A stretch of DNA of 64,000 nt from NCBI GenBank assembly GCA_037157565.1, contig JAZHRO010000003.1, positions 68,202,501 to 68,266,500 on the forward strand, read 5' to 3'. The notes beneath the pieces were generated by a model that saw only the letters and a list, made by a program, of their open reading frames with translations, did no database searches and had not been told where the DNA came from. The translations under genes and the position numbers were made by a program. This DNA comes from Thalassia testudinum (taxonomy: Eukaryota > Streptophyta > Magnoliopsida > Alismatales > Hydrocharitaceae). Every line of letters starts with the position of its first letter. Positions within the stretch are counted from its first letter, which is position 1. Shown piece by piece: positions 45,914 through 57,733 of this stretch.

Positions 45914-47264
45914 ATAGCATCATCAGTCAAGCATACCAAAGGACAATCATCCATATGTCCTCCCTACTTTGATGGGACGGACTATGGATACTCAAAGAGG
46001 ATGATGCAAATCTTCCCCAAGGCCATGGATGAGGACTTGTGGACTCATATTCAAGAGAAGTACATGGATCCAGAGCTACAGGAAGGTGTTGTTTGGACTC
46101 AGGGCCAAAAGAAAAAGATCACAGGAATTTCAAAAGCGATGAACGCACTCTATTGTGCATTATCAATGGAAGAATTTAACCGTATCTCCGCATGCGAATC
46201 CGCATACAAGATATGGAATACATTGCAAGTCACCTATGAAGGTATAAGTAAGTTAAAAGAAACACATATTTCTATTCTAACAGAAAGCTATGAGTGTTTT
46301 AGGATGCAACAAGGTGAAACAATCAAAGAGATGTACACAAGATTTGGTGAGATCATGAATCCAATGAAGAACCTTGGAATCAAGCTAAAGGAGGAGCAAC
46401 TTGTAAGGAAAATCATGAGATCGCATACAAGCAATTGGTCTCCAAAGGCCACAGCCATCCAAGAGGCGAAAGACCTTTCTACTCTCTCCTTGGATGACTT
46501 GATTGGAAGCCTCATGGCATATGAAGTCCAATTGGAAATTATGAAGAAGAATGAAGAAAAATCTGTAAGCAAGAAGAAGGAGCTTGCTTTCAAAGCTATA
46601 AAGGTGTCAAACTTCAACGATTCCAACTCCAACGAATAAGAGGAGCTCGCTCTTCTAACGAGAAGATTTAGAAGATTCATTCAAAAACAAGGTAAGAAAG
46701 TAAATAAATTTACAAATGACATTATTTATTTTGAGTGCAAGAAGAAGGGGCACGTATGAAAAGATTGTCCAATGATCAAGAAGAAGAAGGAAGAAAAGAA
46801 GAAGGACAAAGAACTTTATCAGAAGAAGAAGATTTCAAGAAGGGCATACAAGGCAACTTGGGATTATAGTGATTCCAACAAAGAATCATCTTTCAAAGAA
46901 TCTAAAAAAATAGAAGTTGCACATCTTTGCTTAATTACGAACAACGACAGCTCAGAAAATGAGCTAGATTCTGAAGTCACTTTTAATGAGTTATTACAAG
47001 CATATGAAGATTTGTATCACTAAGCTAGGTTGGTTAAAAAAGAAAATAAGGTCTTGCATGATAGTTATAAAACTCTAGAAATAGAAAAATCTTGTTCTGA
47101 AATAGAATTAGAAATGTCAAAAGAAACTAAAAATCAATTGCATGCAAAAAAAATGGAATTAGAAGATATTTATGAACACTTTGAGGGCACTTTGAATAAC
47201 CTAAAAACAACAACCAAGCTGAATATAGAATTTTGTAATAATTTAAAAGCCAAGTTCAATAATA
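45914..47264 (+). pseudogene. Copia gag, copy 1 (first part)
   Basis: The expected start codon is ATA at 45914-45916, where copy 2 has ATG at 59523. The UBN2-type gag domain follows (YFDGTDYGYSKRMMQIFPKA, TLQVTYEGISKLKETHISIL). The zinc-knuckle segment reads YFECKKKGHV-stop-KDCP (46731-46770), with the first Cys missing and a stop in the middle. Beyond it lies an acidic, then coiled-coil-like tail (46900-47264). It is interrupted by the LINE and resumes at 49754. Other stops are at 46637-46639 and about 47023. Confidence 0.9.
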
Positions 47265-47272
47265 AAAAGAAC
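47265..47272. repeat. LINE target-site duplication, left
   Basis: AAAAGAAC, identical to 49754-49761. In Copia copy 2 the site is uninterrupted at about 60856-60865. Confidence 0.88.
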
Positions 47273-49753
47273 TTGACGACTGCCATTAGTGAGAAAGAAA
47301 ATGTTGACGCCATTAATGATGGCTACCTCTCTCTTCACAAGCAACAGAGAGAGGTGTATGGAGGATGGCTACGAGTGATGCAACTAAGGTCTCAGATGAA
47401 CATACCTCCAATTTGACGATTGCCATTAGTGAAAAAGAAATTGTTGATGCCATTAATGATTTAAATAATGAAGGCTCTCCCAGACCGGATGACATTCAGG
47501 TCTTCTTCTACAAAGAAATGTGGAGCCTGTTTGGCAGTGAAGTGATCAATGTTATCAACTGGTTTGAAAAATATAATTCTGGTTTTGATAAATCAATAGA
47601 TCCTATCTATTCTTGCTACCAAAGTTTCAAGGTGTAGAACAATTCTCTGATTGCAGACCTATAGCCCTTTCTAACTCTATATATTTGGTGGTGAGTAAGA
47701 TATTGGCGAACAGATTGAGATCAGTACTATAGAACCTAATTCACCCTATCCAATCAGCATTCCTTCCCAACAGATCCCTACAAGAATCTTTTATTATGGC
47801 TCAGGAGATGGAGTGTGGTTGGCATAGAAGAAAGTGCAAAGCATTTATGTGGAAAGTAGATTTCTGAAAGGCCTATGATTCTATTTCTTGGCCGTATTTT
47901 TTGGGAGGTGTTTAAGAGATGAGGGTTCCCTCAACTCTGGATCCAATGGATGAAAGGATGCATTTCAACCACCTCTTTCTCTCCATTGATCAACAGGAGA
48001 CATTGTGGGGCTTGGATTCAGCCACAGTGTGGTGTTAGGCAAGGTTGTCCATTATCTCCATTGGTTTTCAATCTTGCAGTGGATGGTCTTGCTAGGTATG
48101 CTTGCAAACTATTTGAAGCTGGTGTTATTAGAGGTTACTCACTATCTAATAGGAGAGCTATGGCCTCCATAATCCAATATGCAGATGACACAGTCTTCTT
48201 CTTGGAGGGGACAACTACTGAAGCCCAAGTACTTGGACACATGGTCAAGAATTTTGGAGATATTTCAAGTCTGAGATTGAATAGAGAGAAGTCCACCTTG
48301 ATATGCTTCGGTCTCAATGAGCAGGAGCAAGATGCAATCTCAGCCACTCTGGGGACCCCTTGCTCTAATCTACCTATTAGATACTTGGGGTAGCCACTAA
48401 GATGTTCAAAACTGAGGAAGCGCAATTGGAATGTAGTCTTTGACAAGATTTCCATCAAGTTGGAAGGATGGAACAACAAGTTTCTGTCAAAGGGTGGAAG
48501 ACTCATCTTATTAAATTATGTTATTACCTCTATCCCAATCTTTTATTTCTCTCTTTTTAAAGCTCCGAAGTCTATTTGGATACGTATGGATGTGATGCGA
48601 AAGAGTTTCTTTTGGAAGGGGGTGCGACATGAGGGCAGATTCTTGCAACCATTGAAATGGCAGCAGCTGTGTCGTCCCAACGAAGAAGGTGGATTGTGGA
48701 TTAAAGCACTTAAAGAATTCAATGAGGCCTTATTGATTAAATGGGTGATTAAAATTTTTATTGGGGAGGAAAAACTATGGATTGATCTCATCTGTGATGG
48801 ATATGACAGTTCCAACAGTGCACTAAAAAGATTAAACCCTTCCAAACCGTCCTCATTTTGGCATTCTATTTTTTAGGCTATCAGTAACAACTGCCAGTTG
48901 GTGCAGCCGATGCTTGGAGATGGTAAGGACTTCAACTTTTGGAAGGAACAGTGGTCGCCGTTGGGCACCTTGAAAGAGACTTACTCGAGGGTTTATTTAG
49001 CTGCAGCTGACAAGGATGGGCCGGTGAGTAGCTTCTGGTCTGAATCAGGAAGTTGCTGGCAGATAAACAATTCGTTGACCATTAGGGAGGGAACTCAATT
49101 AGTGGAGAAAAGGCAAAACTGTTGGCAGATTTACAAGGCTTCAGACCAAGGATCGATGTGGTGGACACCTATGCATGGGATGGCAGGTACATAGCTCAAC
49201 ATGCCTATGGAAAAATCATAAATCTTGGTAGTGGTATGGGGAGCGACCACATTGACAAGAAACTATGGCTATTGAAGATCCCCCTCAAAGTGCAAATTTT
49301 TTTATGGTTATGTAGAAGAGAAGGGTTGATCACTAGCAACCTCAGGTGCAAGAGGATGGGTGCTGCTTTACATGAATGTCACCTTTGTGGGATGCAGACC
49401 GACTATCTATCTCATATTTTTTATTCTTGTTTGGTTACTGACATGGTTTGGAGAACTTGCCAGGAATCGCCCCCAACATGGGATTCTGTGTGGTAGAGCT
49501 TTGTGACACTTAGGAAACCACATCTACATATGGCGGTGACCCTTTGGTGTGTCTAGAGGGTGAGGAATGAGAGGCTATTTCAAGAGAGACCAGTGTGTTG
49601 TAAGGAAATTGTAAATGAGTGCTGGTCCCTCATACATATATGGGGATCTAATTTGTAGTTCTCCTTGCTATTCTCTTTTCTTATTAAATAAAATGCCCTC
49701 CTGGATTGCTATCGTAACATGATAGCTCTCCTTTCATTTTTCAAAAAATAATC
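47273..49753 (+). mobile_element. 5'-truncated LINE (L1-like)
   Basis: A 2.5 kb insertion in Copia copy 1, flanked by AAAAGAAC. It has reverse transcriptase, a thumb-type segment, a zf-RVT module and an A-rich end (about 49743-49752) preceded by AATAAA at about 49686. There is no endonuclease, so it is truncated at the 5' end. A 48-base block at 47273-47320 recurs at 47414-47461. Confidence 0.93.
47414..49496 (+). pseudogene. LINE ORF2 fragment: RT and zf-RVT
   Basis: RT starts within NLTIAISEKEIVDAIND (47410), continues through GVRQGCPLSPLVFNLAVDGL and the catalytic YADDT (about 48179), then KFLSKGGRLILLNYVITSIP (48475-48535), typical of plant L1 elements. A zf-RVT module follows (KIPLKVQIFLWLCRREGLIT; HLCG...LSHIF...C, 49265-49450). 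Several stops occur (47636, 48393, 48876) and the frame changes at about 49120. It is not able to make an active enzyme. Confidence 0.93.
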
Positions 49754-49761
49754 AAAAGAAC
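49754..49761. repeat. LINE target-site duplication, right
   Basis: AAAAGAAC. Copia sequence resumes here and runs 49 bases to the next insertion. Confidence 0.88.
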
Positions 49762-49797
49762 ACACAAAATAAATCACATGCACCAAGACATGCATGG

Positions 49798-49802
49798 ATT
49801 TA
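49798..49802. repeat. Target-site duplication of solo LTR, left
   Basis: ATTTA, identical to 52468-52472. Copy 2 reads GGATTTATC uninterrupted at about 60898. Confidence 0.8.
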
Positions 49803-52467
49803 TGTTCACAAGGCGAAATCGTTGTTTAAAATAATCACGTTGCAGTATAGTCGAAATCGTTTTGAAAACAAATACAATTTTTTTTACTCGAAAAAGTTTC
49901 GAGGTTGAACAGATGGAGCTATATGGGATTTAGAAATCAAGATCACAATTCAAACTAAAAGAAATTGCAATAATATCAGTAGCAATGTGCAAAAATATGG
50001 GAGTAAAATGGCAATTTAGATCACCAAATACTCCTACATTATCACCAAGGGACTCAATCTAAATGTAAATGCAATGAGAGCTAATGATCTGTCGTCTGAT
50101 GTGGAAATCAGATGACTTAAAGTTGTCTACTTCTTCTTTTCTTCTTCTCTGTCTTTGCTTTCTATGACTCTTCCCTTCTTCTTCTTCTTCTCTGCTTCAG
50201 CTGTGTCCTTCTCTTCCTCTCTTCTTCTCTTCAAGCCTTCACCTCCTCTTCATCTTCTTTTTCTGATTTTCTTCTTCAGAATTGGCTAAGTGTCAGCCGA
50301 AGGTTTCTGTAGCAAAACCCTCCCCCTACCCACACGACACTCTTCTCTTCTTCTCTCTTAGGATCCACTCTCCCAGAGCCACAAGTATTTGGGTTATCGG
50401 GTTGGGCGTGTACCCGAGTCCAGGCTCATCAGCGTGCGGTGGTGAGCGAGGAGTGCAGGTCGGGTCGGGTCAGGCCAGGTCTGCGGGTTAGGTGTCCCGG
50501 ACGAGGCCAGGTGAAGGTGAGAGGGACCTCACCCCATGGTAATTAAGGCAAACAACTACAAGCAGTTTTTCAATTTATGCAGGTGCACGGCTTGAACAAC
50601 TTCCGAGGTGGGACTATCTGCATGCCCTTCCTTCACAAGTATGCAGTAGGGAGTGTCCTTCACAATTTCCTCAATGACTAAGGCTCGCGACTACAATTGA
50701 GGACCTGGGTGCGTGCATAATACTCTTCCGCGCATTCTGGGACTTCAACTTGGGCATGGCAGCACCTGGGGCAGCCTCAAGTAGACTTCAAGCTTGCTAG
50801 CCAATGGCGAACAAGGTCAGAACATGAAATTGGTAGAATGGACTCTTTGCCATGTCAGAGAGCTCAAGGAGTATCGTCGAAGCATGACGGATGTGATGGG
50901 GATGGTGGCATGGCGTGACGGTGGTCATGAGTGTGTATCTAGGTCAGACTGTGTGCGTGTGAGTGGGTGTGTTTGGGGGTGTGTATGAGTGAGTGGCGAG
51001 GTGAGTGAATAGAGGGGAAATGCTCAGTGAGGTGTGGTTATTGTCATGGGCTTGTCGATGAGGGTTTTGGTGGCCTATGGAGGTGGGATGGCCTCGCTGG
51101 AGGGGGTGGCCAGAGATGGAGGAGATGGAGGTGCGAAGGGGTGTCAGTGGTTGGTTTTCAAAAGTAAAGGGCGGAGAAGAAAGTAGAGGGGATAGGAGAC
51201 TTAGCTAGGAAGCTAATGGATGAAGGGGGTTAGCGAAGGCATTGGGTCTGGTGTGGCCGACGCTGGAGACAAAGGTGGCTTTGGTGAGGTGGGAATGGCG
51301 AGGATGAAGGAGGAAGTGGCGTCTGCTTGTACGGTGAGATGTGGAGAAGAACAAGGAGGGGGAATCCGCCGCAGGTATGGTGATCAGACGACAAGAATGA
51401 GCAGGGGGGATCGTCGGACATCGAGGAGCCTTTGGCCGTGAGAGGGAGAGATGAATTGAGGGGAATCATGGCTGAATTCGAGCGTGGAGGATTCGGGAGG
51501 ATCTGGGCTTCTTTAAATAGGGATCTGAGTGGCGGTTAGGGCTTAGGAAGCAAGCTACCTAAGCTTGGAAGGTCACCAGACTTTGGAGCTATTAAGATAA
51601 CCAAATCTCTCATTCATTCGCATGAGAGATTGGGAGGGAATCAGGGCTCATAGATGGGTTCAGATTGGAGAAAATTTCTCAGAGGATCTCCCATCCAATT
51701 TTGGAAGAGATTCTCCAAGCAATCGAGGAGATATTCCCTGTCAAAGGTCACCGGAGTAGGTTTCCTCTACGATAATGCAAGGGGGACCTAATTGTGAAGA
51801 TGACAAAGTAGCTAGGGGGCTGTACGCAAGGGTTTTTGAAAGTTAGGGGTAGAAATGTAATCACATAGGACCTTTACGCAAACTAGGTCAAGGAAAACTC
51901 ATCTTAGGTACAAAATTTGGTACAAACCTAACTTTGACCTAAGAAATTTAATGTTGAAGTTGGATTTTGGTTTTTACCACGTTTGACTAGGTAATTTATG
52001 CAAAAACCCAAATTAGGGTAAATATCTATCTGAGACTCCATTTTAGGTCAAGATGGGTTTTGATGGTCAAATTGAAAGTACTAAACCCTAGAGAATATTT
52101 TTCTATAATTTTTAGAGGTTTTAAGTGAATTTTATCCTGACCAGAACCTTGGTTAATTAAGTAGGTCTATTTTTAGGGTTTCAAAAGTCATTTAATTCTC
52201 AGAACACACACAAATCCTTTTCTATTTGATCCAACCCACTTGTTATCTTATTAAGACCATTTAACCTTCATTTTGCCCTTAAGAAAACCTGTGGTTGTAC
52301 TGCATTGATGATAAGCTGGTAAAATTACAGTTTTAACCCTAGTTTCTTGTGTTTCTCTCAGAAAGGTTATGCATTGAATTATGACCTTCAGTTGATTATG
52401 TAGGAGCATTTATTAACTTCATTTGGTCAAAATAAGCTAGTTAGGGTTCATGATGGTGTTCCCATCA
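49803..52467. mobile_element. Solo LTR (2.7 kb) of an unclassified LTR retrotransposon
   Basis: A 2665-base insertion in Copia copy 1, recognised by comparison with copy 2. It begins TGTTCACAAG and ends TTCCCATCA, is flanked by ATTTA, and has no retrotransposon coding sequence, primer site or internal terminal repeat. CT-rich sequence lies at 50150-50280 and a TTTAAATAG box at about 51513. The size and TG...CA ends suggest a Gypsy LTR. A non-autonomous element is the alternative. Confidence 0.75.
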
Positions 52468-55400
52468 ATTTATCAGAAGGTCACGAATCCTAAGAATTAT
52501 AGATCTAGCACTAATGTGATCTATAAACCTAAGGATTTGAAGGGTACTAACCATCAAGGACCTAAAAGAAAATAGGTACCTAAAATTGATTTAATAAACT
52601 ATTTTGTAAGTTAAGAAAGACAAATGGATCCTAGACAGTTGGTGTTGCAAGCACATGACGGGACACTCAGACCTCTTTATCAAGTGGACCAGAATCAAAG
52701 ATGGAGGATACGTCAAGTTGGGCAACAACAAATGTTGTCGCATTATTGGTGAAGGTACAATAAGTAATTCTTCTAAGCAGTTAAGTATTGTTCACTTAGT
52801 AGAAAACTTAAAACATAACCTGCTTAGTGTTAGTCAAATATGTGATAATGGATGTGATGTTTTGTTTATTAAAGTTGGATTTAAAATATTAAAAGAAGGA
52901 ACAAATACAATTTTAATTGAAGGCTTTAGATATGAAAACATCTATGCTCTTGATTTTCCACAAGAGAAATCTGTAAAATGTCTGCTTGCCTCCCATGTTG
53001 AAGTAGATCTTCGGCACCGTAAGCTAGGTCACATTAATCAGAAACATCCTAATAGGTTGCCAAAAATCAGTTAGTAAGGGGCCTACCCAAACTAACTTAT
53101 AAAAAGGATGCTTTATGCAAGTCTTGTGAACTCAAAAAAATGTACAAGGCTTCTTTTAAACCGAAAGACTTAGTTTCAACAAAACCACCTTTAGAGTTGT
53201 TACTGCTTGATCTATTTGGACTAACATGATTTGAGAGTCTAAATGGATCAAAATTTTACCTAGTTATTGTTGATGACTTCTCTAGGTTCACTTGAGTCAT
53301 CTTCTTGAAACATAAGGATGACTCATTTGATTCCTTCCTAAGTCTTGCTCGAAGACCTCAAAAGGAAAAATCATCCTCTATTCTTAGACTTAGGACTGGT
53401 CATGGGGGTGAATTTGAAAATGAAAAATTTTCATGTTTTTGTGTCAGTTCTGGCATAACCCATGAAGTTTCATTTCCACGGGCACCATCTCAAAATGGTG
53501 TTGTAGAGTGCAAGAATCACACTCTACAATAATGCACCTGTACTTTTCTCTTGGAGCCTGGGCTTCAAAAATATTTCTGGGCAAAAGCCATTAATACAGC
53601 ATGTTATGTTATTAATAGAACTCTCTTAAGGCCTATCATTAAGAAAACTCCATATGAGCTTTATTATGAGAAGTCTCTTAGGATTTCATATTTGAGGATG
53701 TTTGGAAGTCGATGTTATTTATTAAGCACTCATGATCGGCTTGATAAGTTTGATGCTAAAGGTGATGAAGGCATTTTTATTGGTTATCCAACAAGAAGTA
53801 AAGCTTATTGAGTCTTTAATAGAAGTACTTTTATTATAGAAGAATCCTTGCATGTTTCATTTGATGAAACAAACTTAGGTGAACCAGAACCAAATCATTT
53901 AGATTCTGATGATGAAGATACCCCCTTCATCAATGTATCAAAAATGGAAGATACACAAAATAGACATGATCTTCCAAAAGAATGGGTACACCATAAGGAT
54001 CACCCTCAAGAATAGATCATAGGTGATATTGAACAAGGTGTAAAACCCTGATCTCACTTTGAAGTTGATTTTGTCCTTAATGCCTTTTTTCCTCAACATG
54101 AACCTAAGAAAGTTGATGAGGCATTAAAGGATGAGTCATGGGTTATAGCTATGTAGGAGGAGCTACTCCAATTTACATGGAACAATGTATGGAACTTGGT
54201 ACCCTCTCCTAAGGGTAATTCCATCATTGGAACCAAGTGGGTGTTCCGAAATAAATTGGATGAATCTGGTTTAGTGATCAAGAATAAAGCCAGACTTGTA
54301 GGTCAAGGCTATAACCAATAGGAGGGTATTGACTTTGATGAGACATTTGCTTCTGTTGCTCGCTTGGAGTCCATACAAATGCTACTTGCCTTTGCAAGTG
54401 CAAAAGACTTTAAGCTGTATCAAATGATTGTCAAGAGTACCTTTCTTAATGGTTATATTAAGGAAGAAGTTTATGTTCATCAGCCTCCCAAGTTCGAGGA
54501 CCTAGCACACCCAGAGCATGTATACAAGCTCAATAAGGCATTATATGGACTTAAACATGACCCCAAGGCCTAGTATGACAGGGTTAGGACCTTTCTTCTT
54601 CAGCACAGATTTAGAATTGGAGTTGTTGATTCAACTCTTTTTGTAAAAGAAGGAAATGACGTCCTACTGGTTTAAATATATGTTGACGATATTATATTTG
54701 GATCAACTAAGGAGTCCCTGTGTCAACATTTCTGTGAGACTATGAAGACTGAGTTTGAAATGAGTATGATGGGTGAACGCAGATTCTTTTCTGGACTCCA
54801 AATTCAATAATTAGACACATGAATTTACATTAGTCAAACAAAATATGTTTTTAAAATTTTCAAGAAATTTGACTTTGGAAATGTAAATGGCAAAGAGACT
54901 CCAATTGCTCTATCTATTTCTCTTGGTGAAGATTTATCCAGCAAGAGGGTAGATGTAAAGAAATACCATGGCATGATAGGTTCACTATTATATCTTATAG
55001 CTTCTAGACCTAATATTCTTTTTGCTACATGTTTATGTGCGAGATTGCAATCCGAACCCAAGGAATCTCATTTTAATGCAGCAAAAAGAATATTTGGATA
55101 CCTAAACAGCACAAAAGATCTTGGTCTTTTCTATCCTAAAGCACAATCCTTGGATCTATTATCCTATAGTGATGCAGACTATGTAGGGAGTCCTATAGAC
55201 CGAAAGAGTGCTAGTAGCACATGTCAGTTTATTGGAGAATCTCTGGTCTCATGGTTCTCTAGGAAACAGACTTGTGTTTCACTTTCTATGACTGAAGCAG
55301 AGTATATTGCTGCTTCACTTGCTTGCTCTCAGGTTATTTAGATGAGACAGACTTTATCCGACTTCAGATTGATTTTTACGCAATCCAAAATTTAATGTGA

Positions 55401-55635
55401 CAATACAAGCGCAATAAATTTTTCCAAAAATTCGGTACATCATTCATGTACCAAGCACATAGATGTTAGACATCATTTCCTTAGAGATAATATGCTTCAA
55501 GGATCAATTCAATTAGAATTCATTGAGACACAAAACCAATTGGTAGGCATCTTTACAAAACCTCTTGCAGTAGAGAGATTCTGCTTTATAAGAAGAAAAT
55601 TAGGACTTTGTACAATAAAAGAGATTCAAAACTAA
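52468..55635 (+). pseudogene. Copia gag end and pol, copy 1 (protease, integrase, RT, RNase H)
   Basis: After the last gag bases comes protease, where the active site reads DSW (52634-52642) in place of the DSG in copy 2. GAG-pre-integrase (CLLASHVEVDLRHRKLGHIN) and integrase follow; the second catalytic Asp of integrase is Gly here (LRTGHGGEF, about 53393). RT has [21 protein letters not shown] with the Asp of the usual MDVKSAFLNG lost, and YVDDIIFGST, a Sirevirus signature. RNase H (YSDADYVGSPIDRKS, SMTEAEYIAAS) ends near KHIDVRHHFLRD; the frame closes with TAA at 55633-55635. More than ten stops break it. Confidence 0.92.
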
Positions 55636-55888
55636 TAATTTGATTGATATGTAATTTGTTTGTATTTATAAAAATCTGTGATGGCCTCACTACAATTTAC
55701 CCATGCTTGCTTAAAAAATAAGGGGTAAACTGTAATATTTCCATATGTTTGGAAATGTCTGGGTGTTGTTTACAATATGGTTTCTTAACTTAGGTTGTTG
55801 ACTACATTATTTGTTCAACACCTAAGTTGTAAATTTCATTTCTCTCAACCACTTAAGTGGTCATGTGACTAGCACATGACCTATCCCA

Positions 55889-55896
55889 TATAAAAG
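55889..55896 (+). promoter_or_regulatory. TATA box between Copia pol and the extra ORF
   Basis: TATAAAAG, followed by a C/T- and A-rich leader-like stretch. It lies 470 bases upstream of the ATG at 56363, outside the LTRs. Confidence 0.5.
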
Positions 55897-56012
55897 AGGC
55901 TAAGAGCAAACACTTGCCTCATTTTGTCTCAAGCAAACCCCAGTTCTCTTCACAAAAGCCTCTCCTAGCCCTAGCCAAGAAGAGAAGGATCATCTCCAAG
56001 CCTCAACTCTAG

Positions 56013-56362
56013 GTACAATCTTGTTTTCTTGTCATTTCATGTTTCTTTAAGTCATCTTTTACCTTGTTGTCTTTCTCTCGAAACCTTTCCTACTGCTACA
56101 CTCAATTCATGTCGGGTACCAGGTGGTACCGGTACCCATCACCGGTACTGGTACTAGCTAGGCGCAGCAGTGCCTGCTTTAGTGAGCAGGTACTGGTACT
56201 GAATATGAATGCCGGTACTAGCTCGAATTTCTGGTTGAAACAGAAACCAACCAGTACCGGTACATGCAGGCTTAAATGTGTTCTTTTTTTGTACAAATGC
56301 ATGAAAGGATGTTTTCTATATTTCTAATCGTATTTCTATTCCTTGTTATTGCTTGTTTACAG
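56013..56362 (+). other. Intron-like segment before the extra Copia ORF
   Basis: A donor-like AG|GTACAA at 56011-56018 and an acceptor-like TTGCTTGTTTACAG ending at 56362, directly before ATG at 56363. The 350 bases between are T-rich at the end and contain a GGTACC/ACCGGT repeat cluster (56110-56275). Splicing is inferred, not shown. Confidence 0.45.
56110..56275. repeat. GGTACC/ACCGGT palindromic cluster outside the LTRs
   Basis: About eight close motifs such as GGTACCGGTACC and CACCGGTACTGGTACTAG, the same type as in the two LTRs. Confidence 0.85.
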
Positions 56363-57287
56363 ATGGCACCTAAATCTAAAAGTAAGGGAAAAGCACCAAA
56401 AGATGTTTTTCACAAATTTTGCATCAATGAGGATGCCAGGTCGAAGTTTGATTGGTATAAAGGCCTAAAACTCCATCATTGTAGGCCAGTTGAGTGGAAA
56501 GATTTCGCTCCTCAACTCCTTAGTTTTACCACTTGTCTTTCCGAACAAAAAGTCATTCATTTCTTTGATGAATCATTCTTTGCCGATGTTCCTGTAGTAT
56601 ACCCTAATGTCAATTGTCTATTCTTTGCTAATATCAAAGAACAAGAAAACCGAGGTCACCTTGTCTTAACAACAAATGTTTTTGGTCAGAAAAACACTAT
56701 CACACCTATATTCTTGTCAACCATTACTGAATGTCTTGATGAAGGTCATGCATTTACACACTTAAGGAGAAATTTCCTACTCATAAAATCCATGAAACTC
56801 TCTTGCTCCCTAACTACCAGAGCTAAGCATTGGTTTCCCCAAACATGATCCTATTTGGTCACGTCCCTTTTCATATCATACATGGAACTTAAGGGCTAAA
56901 AATTCAGGATTTCACAAAATACCTATTGATATTTTACCCTTAATTTATGCTATCATTATGAGCTTCCCAGTCAATTGGAACACAGTTTTCATTCACTTTC
57001 TTAGACCCCACTACTATGCATCAGCCTTACCAATGGATATTTTGATGTCACACATTCTTCATAAAAATAAAATTGACCTCTCTAATTTTACTCCTCTTAG
57101 AAAAGTGGTCTATTTCAAATGGTCCACTCTCCTAAAAATGGGAGTGAAACCTGCTAGAGAGGAATCCTCTACTGACGATGAAGAAGAAGTTGAACCAAAT
57201 GCTCAATCTTCTTCTCATCCACCTCCTGAATCATCCTCCACTTTCGTTCCTATAACCTACCCATATCCAGAAGCTGAAACACCTTAG
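56363..57287 (+). pseudogene. Extra Copia ORF downstream of pol (envelope-position ORF)
   Basis: Starting MAPKSKSKGKAPKDVFHKF, a basic lead is followed by a region resembling the plant transposon-associated domain found in many Sirevirus third ORFs (EDARSKFDWYKGLKLHHCRP, FFDESFFADVPVVYP). One extra C at about 56840 shifts the frame; it continues as KHDPIWSRPFSYHTWNLR to a stop at 57285-57287. It is in the place of the envelope-like frame of Sireviruses. I see no clear signal peptide in the part after 56363, although the 29 codons before it are hydrophobic and might be noncoding. Function unknown. Confidence 0.65.
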
Positions 57288-57547
57288 GTAAATCTGTCTA
57301 ATGTGTAACTGATCCCAATTTGATAAATACTTTGAATTACATTGGTCAAAATTTAACTAGTCTAAATTTTGCCTTCCATCACATGAAACCCAAATTCCAT
57401 GACCTTTCTCTTTCTATTGAGTCTTCCCATGTCACTTCTTCCACTCAACAACCTAAACAAAGGAAGCAGACTCAACCGAAAGCACCTTAAGAATATAGTG
57501 AAAGAAGACAAAAGCACTTTCAAGATCCATCTCATGTTTCATCTTCA

Positions 57548-57733
57548 ATGGCGGAAGAACCTGTTCTTCATGATGATGAAGAAGAGGAAGACACTGAAGA
57601 TGAAGAAGTTTCATATGAAGATAGTGATGATGAAGATGAAGATGATGACGACAATGATGATGAAGATGATGACAACGACGATGATGGTGGTGGACATGTA
57701 CAAAAGCTTATCAGAAAATGTCCTAGAAATTAG
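57548..57733 (+). pseudogene. Acidic Asp/Glu-rich tail of the extra ORF region
   Basis: A 61-codon frame, about half of it Asp or Glu, made of GATGAT-type repeats. It could be the C-terminal part of the extra ORF, since acidic runs also begin before 57287 (SSTDDEEEVE), or simple repeat noise. The stretch 57288-57547 between them is out of frame with stops. Confidence 0.4.

Noticed and set aside
50794..51469. Small frames in the 2.7 kb solo LTR
   Set aside because: Present on both strands, low complexity, no domain.
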